Shown piece after piece: positions 56,264-64,000 of a DNA stretch of 64,000 bases. Position numbers and translations under genes: made by a program. The notes beneath the pieces are model-generated. The model did not search any database. It worked only from the letters and a program-made list of their open reading frames with translations, and had not been told where the DNA came from. Source of the DNA: Stratiolaelaps scimitus (Eukaryota > Arthropoda > Arachnida > Mesostigmata > Laelapidae). The stretch lies in assembly GCA_019614645.1 (NCBI GenBank), contig JABWDB010000002.1, positions 24,417,501-24,481,500 on the forward strand. Reading direction: 5' to 3'. Positions within the stretch are counted from its first letter, which is position 1. Every line of letters begins with the position of its first letter.

Positions 56264-56303
56264 GCCGAGCATACGCACATCGTGCGATCTGCGTACGCTC
56301 GGC
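56264..56303. repeat. GC-rich hairpin, 14-base arms
   Basis: Arms 56264-56277 and 56290-56303 pair at 13 of 14 positions. The 12-base loop contains a further ATCG/CGAT pairing. Confidence 0.85.
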
Positions 56304-57829
56304 TATGTACGTATACCAATACACTAATCAGTTGTTGTGCATTATTCATTGTAGTTTCTAGGATTGCTCAATGCATTGCTTACATTATGTATGACTTGTC
56401 GAAGTTTAGACCCCGTTGAGACCTTACTTCCGCCTGAGCTGGATGACCTTTGATTTATCATGCCAAACATGAACGGCGGATGCCCTTTCATCTAAACGTG
56501 TATGACAAAGTTGTCGATAGCAAGTAGCCTGCACGTGTACTTCCGACTGCGGACTATAGAACGAGATGCTTAGTTCTCCATAAGTTACAATTTTTCTAAC
56601 TATTGACTTCCACACTCATGGGCAGCGCGGCTGGCTGTAATGATGACCGTTGACGTTCCTAAAGGCTGGTCGTCGTCCCGTACTGTTGTTCCGCTTCTTG
56701 ACCGGTGAAGCCAGATCGACATCGTTCGTGCTTCACGACCCACGAAAGTTGTAGCAGTGGTTACATTTTCATAGGCCGTTGTGGCCGCTGCCATCTCATA
56801 AAAGTTGTCTGTCGTAGGGACCCGGGACTAGTTGAAGAGTGGAAGTGCGGCCCTACCTACGCTTGTCCGCTCGTTGTTGAGTAAAGCTTGTATTTCTTCC
56901 CCGTCTTCATTTTCGTAGGATATCGGAAGACTACGTTTGCTTTGCGTTTCCTCTGCCGCATCACGTCGTCGCGACCCGGCCGGGTCGACCCGGCCAGCAA
57001 ACCAACCAACCAACCGACCCATCACGTCCTCCCATGTGATCTTGCCACTTGTGGACTCTGGCTGACGCTGGACGTGAGCGAAAACCTGGGTGGTTGACTT
57101 CGTGGATGATGTGACTATTCGTTGAGGCGATAAGTAGCGCGACACTACTCAACTGACAATGAGTTGGGCAGTTGAGGACTTGCTTTCATTCTTCAGCTCT
57201 ATGAGCATCCCTATTGCGCTGTGGCCGGTCCTCGTGCTGTAGTTTAAAAGCGGCTGCACCGACCGGCCGCAGCAGCCTATCTCAAACCACAGTAGCGAGT
57301 GGCTAGTAACGTAGCTGCTGCTGTCGCTGCCGATATAGGTGCTGTATGAATGTGTTGACTATGTTGTCCTTATGGTAGCTTGGGAATGAGTGAATAAATG
57401 GGTGAATGATGAATGATGAAGAAACGAAATGAGTGAAATTGCTGCCGCTGTTGCTACAGGTGGCAGGACAAACCTTGAAGAGCTGAACCCAGAAAAAAAT
57501 GAGGCAGAAAGTCAGCTCGTGCCGATGGCGAACTGGCAAGGCTGCTGTTTCAGCAAATTCAACAACAACAACAAGAACAATTTGCAAAAGCTGAAAATGG
57601 AGACAGATCACGGCAACAGCACCGCTAGCTCAGCGAACACCACAAGATGAGACGACGACCCTGTCGGTTTGCCAAACGATTGTCACAGATGAGAATACGA
57701 CTTAAGGCGCTTTTTTTCCTTCTTTCCTTCTCCTGACAATACAACGATGACAGCAACTATCTTCCCGACCCCTTACCCCCTGAAGAAAAACTTATCTGGC
57801 CCTCAACGTGGGGCCACAATGCTACTCAC

Positions 57830-58064
57830 CCATCGCCATCATGTGGATACGATAGAAGAGGTTGAAGTTTTTCTCTTCCGCATCAATCCGAATGACCCCG
57901 ACGCCTACACCATACTCATCGTTGTGGTACAATCCGATGCCACGCCGCGGACACATAGCTGGACATGCACGTCCACCAGGACATGTTGTAATTCTCCGCT
58001 CGGTCTGCCTGTAGATGTCGGTGCAGCAATATGACACTTGCAGTCGTCCATAGACGCTAGTTTT
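57830..58064 (-). CDS. Candidate internal exon, cysteine-rich secreted-type segment
   Basis: Read leftwards from an AG at 58065-58066 to a strong donor (GTGAGT, 57824-57829). It is open for 78 codons and exits one base into a codon. Near the start are a Cys-Cys pair and a Cys-Pro-Gly-Gly...Cys-Pro-X-X-Cys-Pro cluster, then a Tyr-His-Asn-Asp-Glu-Tyr segment, a Gly-Val repeat, and an acidic to aromatic end. This suggests an extracellular disulfide-bonded module. The acceptor has little pyrimidine tract. A second minus-strand frame with its own ATG overlaps. No family is recognised. Confidence 0.33.
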
Positions 58065-58173
58065 CTAACGACCTGCCGCCTCAAGCTAAATCGAGCAACT
58101 CCTAACCAACACCTGTTTGGAGACGTTCAAAACAGCCACAGTGGCAGCGTCAGTAACGACAACGACAAGGCTA

Positions 58174-58194
58174 ACAGCAGCAGCAGCAGCAGCA
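58174..58194. repeat. CAG triplet repeat
   Basis: About seven AGC units. Confidence 0.9.
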
Positions 58195-59123
58195 AACATC
58201 ATATGACAATATGCATTCCTATATATTCCATATGGTGGTGGTGTGTGAGAGGAACATTGCACTAGCTAAATGAGGGCATTTTAGTTCGGCACTAGTGGTA
58301 ACAGTGTTATGGACACAGATGCGCACTGTATTGTTGCGTTTGCAATTTAACGAAAGCGACACCATGGATATATAAAGTGAATGAGCGGGTAGGACTGTGC
58401 GAACAGCCAAGGAACGGGACGAGGAACGCGCGGAAAACCCGATAAGAAACGTGGCCGCTGTGCAAGGTTATTTATGTACTATATCTACATACGTATGAAT
58501 GTATAGCGATATTTCTACGGTGGACGAGAGTAATTTTATTATTCGAGCTTATAATGGAACCGGCCTTCATCACTGTGATGAAATTACTTGATATGAGAGC
58601 CAAGCGAGGTTCACGCGGGCATGGGCAAGATTGTCTGTGAAACACGCGATCGAGTGGCCGCTGCTGTGCTCGCTTTGTAGGAAAGTTATAATGATGTCTG
58701 TCTCTGATCAACACTTACCCCTGCTACGCGATTACTATTTCTCTCGACCTCATATGGAATTTATATTCCTCTACCTAATAAGCCCTCCATGTTTTTTTTA
58801 TGTTCGTCAGCTTGTGTCATAAACGTTGAAATGTGATTCCAAGTACGACATTATCCCACTACAACCTTCTGGCCATCCGGCTATCGCCCTTTTCCATGCC
58901 AGGCAATCATGACAAATACAATAATTGCTGTATATAGAGTTCATTTTCGAAGGGAGTCCAATTAGGCCATTCCGTTGGTATCATCCGAGCAGCAGCGATC
59001 GAAATGAGATCACCGTCATTCGCATATAACTATTTGCGTGTATATATCGGTATCAGCCAGTCATCTTTCCGGCGTTATTTCGCCGTTCTGGAGAATCGTC
59101 GTTCGGCATCTCCGAGCGGCGAG

Positions 59124-59137
59124 CGCTCGATCGAGCG
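59124..59137. repeat. 14-base perfect palindrome
   Basis: CGCTCGATCGAGCG is its own reverse complement. Confidence 0.8.
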
Positions 59138-59969
59138 AACGCTCTTCGTTTATATATATCATCGCGCCAATCATAGCCACCGCAGCTATTTCCGATGCGC
59201 GCCTTCTGCTCGATGAACGGCTGTTTCGTGTGGTCCGGCTTCTGGTACCGGCAACAGCCGAAGCGGAGGCCGATTCGACTTGAGCAGCAACAGCAGCAAT
59301 ATTGGTTTATTGGCCAGCGTAAAAGAGTTTTAATTATCTTCGTCAATACACGATGCTATCTATGGTGCCGTTTTTTTTTCTCGCTGTCCGTCTGTATCAA
59401 TGTTTCGTACATTCATCGAGGGATAGTTTCCCTCGGCCCTTTTCGTCTCTCTGTTTTTTTTTTGCGCTACCGTCTCCCGCTGGGTGTCTGCGGTACAAAC
59501 GAGTGTTAGGGGGACTATAGTCCCTGGGTTGGTGTCAGCAATCGCCGTAGCGTGGCGTGGCTTGACTTGCCGCAGCATAATGCAACCGGCGCAGTGGGCA
59601 TCTGCGCCTGTCTGTGTTTGCTGTTTTGCTCGGCGTCTCGGCGTTGTCTTGGGCCCCGGTAGACAGACCGGACCTTCTGTCCTCGGGAACCGGCGCCTTG
59701 CTCACCTAGCTATTGGCTCACGGCTGATGCTGCTCCGTGTACAAGAGATAGATGGAAGTGAGCCAACAGCTAAATAAATGTACGCTGAAACTGTGAGTGG
59801 CCAGCCGTGTAGGGACTTGCCCTGCAACTGTCCCTGGCTTGCTGGACCATAGACCCGCACCCCGGTAGCGGCATCCGCCAAACAGCAAGCACCAACAACA
59901 CCATCATCAAGGTTTTCACAATACCCTAAACATTACACTCACTGCATAGGATGGGCATTCACACACACA

Positions 59970-59971
<2 letters not shown>

Positions 59972-60006
<35 letters not shown>
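59972..60006. repeat. TA microsatellite
   Basis: About 17 TA units, immediately before the hairpin at 60014. Confidence 0.95.
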
Positions 60007-60009
<3 letters not shown>

Positions 60010-60013
60010 TGTA

Positions 60014-60039
60014 ATAACAACAATTATGATTGTTGTTAT
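60014..60039. repeat. Perfect hairpin, 11-base arms
   Basis: Arms 60014-60024 and 60029-60039 pair without mismatch around a four-base loop, next to a TA microsatellite. Confidence 0.9.
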
Positions 60040-61770
60040 GTTCACTTACTGGCTGACTAAGAGTTGATGATGACGATGAAAACGATGATTGATGAGTTAT
60101 ACTCTTTCTCTCCCTCGTTCTGCCTCTGCTCAGCGACAGGAATACGACACACTAGACACTAATTGCACCGGCTATTACCGTTCGTAGAACATCGTCATCA
60201 TCGTCTGCTGCGATTAGTGGTCGAGGCGGCGGCGGCGGTGGCGATTTCAGCAGCAGCAGCAGCAAATTGGAAATGTCGCCCGGTTTGCCCAAGCAACCCG
60301 GGGTAGTGTTTTTTTCTTGACTGCTGCTGTTACGAGAAGATGCATTGCGTAGTATTTACAACAATTCGCGAACAGCGACATACTAAACGACTGGGCATGT
60401 ATAATACCTCTGAAATAAATGATAGTGTCAGGAATATATGTACCCTCAGTAGCTGCTAAGAAGCGAGCGGTCACTTTGTCGGAAAAATAATGGAGCTTAG
60501 TTTATAGAATCGCTCAACTGCCAAATGTTGTGTTCTGCCCTGTGTTAACGGTTCATCGAATTGTACATAGAAATGTTATCAGTGCTCTGATTTAGTTAGC
60601 CACTGTACAACTTTTGAATGATGAACAAGACAACGACAACGATTGCGTTTGGTAGAACGCGCTGCTAATTAGTGTAACACCCTACAGCTGGCCCAGTGAT
60701 TGGACGGCATTGCCGCCTGGAGTCGACGAAACGTTCCAATGACGACCGTAATAACGATTCTAACCGTTGGATGACCCGATCATGCGAAACCAGGAGAGAG
60801 AGAGAGAGTGACAACAGTAGTGGTCGTCGCATTCACAGTAGTAGTTATACAATTGTCCGTCCGAAGTACCTAAAGTGTCCTTTATTTTCTCGTTTTTTAG
60901 GTGAGTGAGTCGTTCCTGCTTTAATTGAAGCTGACGCGGACGAGGTGAGGTGTCACTTGGTGGTGCCAATCACACTTCAGTATTGGACACGGGACAGCCA
61001 TGCTTTAATCATTTGTTCTTCACAAAATCTGGACAAAGAAAGCCATGCCAGCAAATTGCTCCTGGTCCAATCATTCTATGGTGATACGATGGTCTGCTAA
61101 AGTTGAACTTAGATAAGCAGTACATATATGTTTGTTCATATTTACAACAGAAAACATGAAACAAGCGGTTACGGCTTCGAGTCTGACCGTTTCCTTCACG
61201 TTTGTGTGCGCAGACCGCCAATATTCCACAAAAACAAACACTCGCTACACTAAACTCTGCTAATCTGGCAGATGTGCTATGGCGCGGCTGTTCAATGTTC
61301 TCCCCATCTCCCCTTACTATTCGTACCTGGTGATTCTTTCTTGTATACTTCGTTGCCACCGGAGTCTTCGACAGATACAGCTACAAACTACAATTATTAT
61401 GACATGAGCTAGTAGTTCCCACTAGTATCGTGATCAACTAGCAAATTGTTACGCGAGTATAGTTGCCACTGCACATTCACTCATGGGGTCTCATCGTCGA
61501 TAGGGGCAATGTGTCGCTGGTTAGTGAGAGACGGAGTCAGACCGAGGAGCTCGATCTCATCCATCCACTCGTCCCTATCATGGCTTCCCATAAGAATAAT
61601 CTATGCCACATGGGTTCCATCTCTGGCTATAATATTCTTCATATTCTTGTGGGATTTGTACTTTGTTTGGCCTCACAGGGACGGGGGTTGTCTCTCACGC
61701 GAACCAATCAACAGGCAGTCCACGAACTTGGATTATTGTCGCGACATCGTTAAAGAGCTTCGTCTTGCTA

Positions 61771-62033
61771 CACATCCGTCGCTTTCACATTGAATTGTTG
61801 CGCACGAGCTCCGGCTTGAGCACCGCTAGCGTTGTTCACCTCGTCGGTGAAAAACATGTATGTGTCGTATCCATGGCGCTTATCCATGCCGCCGTGGCCA
61901 AAGAGACAGTTGCTCGGACGTCTCTCGTGGCTTGTTGCTGTGGTAGCCTCAATCCGCATTTCGTCTTCGTTTTCGCCAGGTTTTTTCTTCTTCTGCTTCT
62001 GCTTCTCTTCCTCGACTTCATTCGTTGATTTGC
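61771..62033 (-). CDS. Candidate charged coding segment
   Basis: Open on the minus strand after two TGA codons, to TAG at about 61768-61773. It begins with a Glu/Lys/Gln-rich region of about 25 residues containing a Lys run, then an acidic stretch, an Asn-Cys-Leu-Phe-Gly segment, an Asp-Thr-Tyr-Met-Phe-Phe core and a polar Asn/Ala/Gln end. A weak donor (GAG/GTGAAC) lies before the last 20 codons. Another minus frame (61836-62096) and plus frames also stay open, partly because of CTT repeats on the plus strand. Confidence 0.22.
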
Positions 62034-62455
62034 CTCATCACAGTCGACAGCACGAAGTGGCCACCATCCTGGCCGGGCCGCAACCGCAAGCTGCACGATG
62101 ATTCAGCTTCACCGATTCACTGACGCCAGCAGCAGCAGCGGTGGCAGTAGGACCGCCTAAACAGAATGATATGCATGATAAAGATAGAGGAGGGAGGATC
62201 GAACGAGGCACACCACGCGCAGCGACGATGAGCCCGATGGGGCTAGCACACCGAACAACGAATGACAACATTCCCTGCTATAATACGACTGCCGCTAAAG
62301 CTGACATGGCCCGAGCCATCACCGGCATAACCAGCCATGATGTCAATTGGACTTCTGTGCGTTGCTGCCGGTGTACATTTGTTCTGTGCCGTTGGCGGCT
62401 GCGTGCGATGTGGCAGCTGGATGGCTGGAACTGAAGTTGCTAACGGCTGATGATG

Positions 62456-62472
62456 CACACACACACACACAC
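62456..62472. repeat. CA microsatellite
   Basis: Eight CA units. Confidence 0.9.
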
Positions 62473-62577
62473 AGCTGGGAGACCACACATGGTCACCAAC
62501 CCATCCGAGTGAGAAGTAGAGAAGCTGCAGAGACGGACCAGAGACAAACGGGGAGCCGAAATACACAGAGTATATAT

Positions 62578-62600
62578 AGTAATAATAATAATAATAATAA
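62578..62600. repeat. TAA triplet repeat
   Basis: Seven ATA units. Confidence 0.9.
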
Positions 62601-63318
62601 CGAGGGCGAACAAGTATAATAGACGGCGACTGAAGCATGAGCATGTATAATACGAGAGTGGGGACAGGCTGTTTCGAACGCTCCTCATATAGAGGGGTGT
62701 CTATGTTTCCTTCGTATTTTAGAGCAAATTCAATATTTGTCTATCTATCCATGCAAAATCGATGTTTGCTGTCTAACGGTCCCGTGTTGAAACAGGCGCT
62801 CCTCATATAATGCCTGGCTTAACATTTATCGAGGTCGTTCGTTGTTCCGCCGGAGTTTTGGCTATCTGGAGACTGACTTGGAGGATTGTAGTTTTGCGTT
62901 TGTTGACGGAGCAACCATGGTCTATCTTTAGTTTTATCTATGTCTTGTCTGTTCGAGTCGTTGTCCGGGATACGGCGCGACAAGGGCGAATGCGACTCGA
63001 GGCGCCAATGCTCTCCGTTCCGCGTAGCGAGAACAGGGACACTGCAACCAACTATGGATTATAAATAGTATAAATACTATAGACAGACACACACACACAC
63101 ATAGGGACATTGTGATGGGCGCAAACAGCGGCAGGGGGCACGCTTATATCATCATTGTTTTTTATCGAAAGTTGTCCGACGTACATCAAACATTGCAACT
63201 AGCAAAAATGCATATATATATATATCATGGTTGGCCTTGCAGCCCAAGTCATGTCGTATGATATTATTGTTGCTCAGCCCTCGAGTGTAAACTGTCATTA
63301 TACCTTATTCAGCGTCAG

Positions 63319-63507
63319 TCAAATGAGGAGGGCGCCGCCGTAGCAACACACGATGAATACTGACACAAATATGCCGCCGATTGCAGTTGTATCTGCCTCA
63401 AATCGAGCGCGCTGGACAAAGCGTTCGGCATTAGCAATCGCCACAGAGTTAAAATGTAATCGGGTGGCCAAAGCGGACAGAGGCTCGAAAGCGGTTGGAA
63501 ATTGTCT
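63319..63507 (-). CDS. Candidate C-terminal exon with one transmembrane segment
   Basis: It starts directly after a CACTTAG acceptor (AG at 63508-63509), with an in-frame TAG formed by the acceptor, and ends in TGA at 63319-63321. It encodes 62 residues with no internal Met. A polar amphipathic segment containing Asn-Ala-Glu-Arg and several Arg is followed by a 20-residue hydrophobic stretch (Ile, Val, Phe, Gly, Cys) that ends at the stop. This is the layout of a C-terminal membrane anchor with almost no cytoplasmic tail. Family unknown. Confidence 0.3.
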   Translation of the reverse strand, partial: RQFPTAFEPLSALATRLHFNSVAIANAERFVQRARFEADTTAIGGIFVSVFIVCCYGGALLI

Positions 63508-64000
63508 CTAAGTGACACCATTTCTACTACTGCTACTACTATGCGTCAGCGGCGCCCCTAATGCCTCTCGCTTCTACTGTTACTGTCGACATCGCCGATT
63601 ATATCCCCCATTCCCAACATTTGTGGCGTTTTCCCGCCCAAGTTGCGTCAATCAACAGGGGCAGGGTGAATGATAAACTCGACGATGAAGCGAAAACATC
63701 GTGGGCGTTAAAGCTCCACTCGCCTTCGAAGCTAAAGCAGACTGGCAGGAACTCTCTCTATGGTACCACACTGCTTGCCCATCCTATATGTCTGTCGTCT
63801 ATCCCTGCTTCCATCCCAGCCCAGATCTTCGTTTCGTGACCCAACTTTTCCCCCTTCGCCCTCCAAGTCGATCCCCTCAGGCCACTGTCGCTCGGTCGGT
63901 GGGGTATCGATCTCTTCCCCCCAGCCTCTCCGTCTATCTGTCTGTATGTATGTCTCTCGTACGCTGGCTTGCTCGTCGGCGTGTCGTTCGCTGGTCGTCG
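63508..64000. other. Right end, pyrimidine-rich, no supported gene
   Basis: A plus frame of 92 codons (63561-63839) has no start context or splice support. The last 160 bases are CT-rich with CTGT repeats. Confidence 0.35.

Larger units (their letters stand above)
52452..57823. other. Triplet-repeat-rich spacer
   Basis: Contains CAG (52756-52775), CCG (54531-54550), GTA (55133-55160), GTAG (55227-55243) and a CA/TA compound repeat (55410-55452), plus a hairpin at 56264-56303. Open frames around 53.4-54 kb and 54.3-56 kb oppose each other on both strands, and none is supported. Confidence 0.45.
58065..61770. other. Spacer, no supported exon
   Basis: Holds CAG (58174-58194) and TA (59972-60006) repeats, a perfect hairpin (60014-60039) and a 14-base palindrome (59124-59137). 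A very pyrimidine-rich AG followed directly by GTGAGT lies at 60899-60906; read as an acceptor, all three frames stop within 40 bases. A plus frame at 59484-59777 ends at a TAA that overlaps an AATAAA. Confidence 0.4.
62034..63318. other. Spacer with CA and TAA repeats
   Basis: CA runs at 62456-62472 and 63086-63101, TAA repeat at 62578-62600, and a short TA run near 63213-63226. No supported exon. Confidence 0.4.

Noticed and set aside
60696..60908. Plus frame ending at the GTGAGT near 60902
   Set aside because: The bases before the GT form a polypyrimidine tract, which marks an acceptor rather than a coding exon end.
1..64000. CRISPR arrays, rRNA, integrated phage or bacterial gene clusters
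   Set aside because: No spaced direct repeats, no rRNA-like sequence and no runs of adjacent long frames with ribosome-binding sites were seen.

Overview
The window looks like nuclear DNA of an animal with large introns or intergenic spaces, not a compact microbial genome. No continuous reading frame is convincing over its full length. There are no operons, no ribosomal or clear transfer RNA genes, and no CRISPR or prophage structures. Short tandem repeats are very dense: long TA runs, GA/CT runs, and CTG/CAG, GTA and TAA triplets. GC content seems close to half. Recognisable coding signal comes in short pieces edged by GT...AG splice signals. This fits an arthropod, and a chelicerate such as a mite is my guess, but nothing in the sequence proves the phylum.

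The one exon I trust is at 27053-27318 (+). It has a consensus-like branch point, a pyrimidine-tract acceptor, an in-frame upstream stop, a start codon, a signal-peptide-like hydrophobic stretch, a Lys-Lys-Arg site and a strong donor. It probably starts a secreted or peptide-precursor gene reading rightwards. Its later exons are not identified with confidence; 31565-31782 is in a compatible phase.

Everything else coding is a candidate, given with low confidence. On the minus strand at the left end (0.8-7.2 kb) several purine-rich open stretches follow acceptor-like sites. Between 36 and 41.5 kb the plus strand holds the densest set: a three-piece, phase-consistent model (36105-37328), a piece bounded by acceptor and donor (38785-39047), and longer open frames at 39553-39975 and 40965-41537. 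Between 43 and 46.2 kb open pieces occur on both strands. At the right end the minus strand has a cysteine-rich piece (57830-58064), an acidic/lysine-rich piece (61771-62033) and a C-terminal membrane-anchor-like piece (63319-63507).

The rest is simple-sequence DNA, strongly strand-asymmetric purine or pyrimidine tracts, and a few hairpins and palindromes. I recognise no protein family in any candidate, so gene symbols are empty and no shared pathway can be inferred. Many open frames in this base composition look protein-like by chance, on both strands at once, so the low confidences are meant literally.
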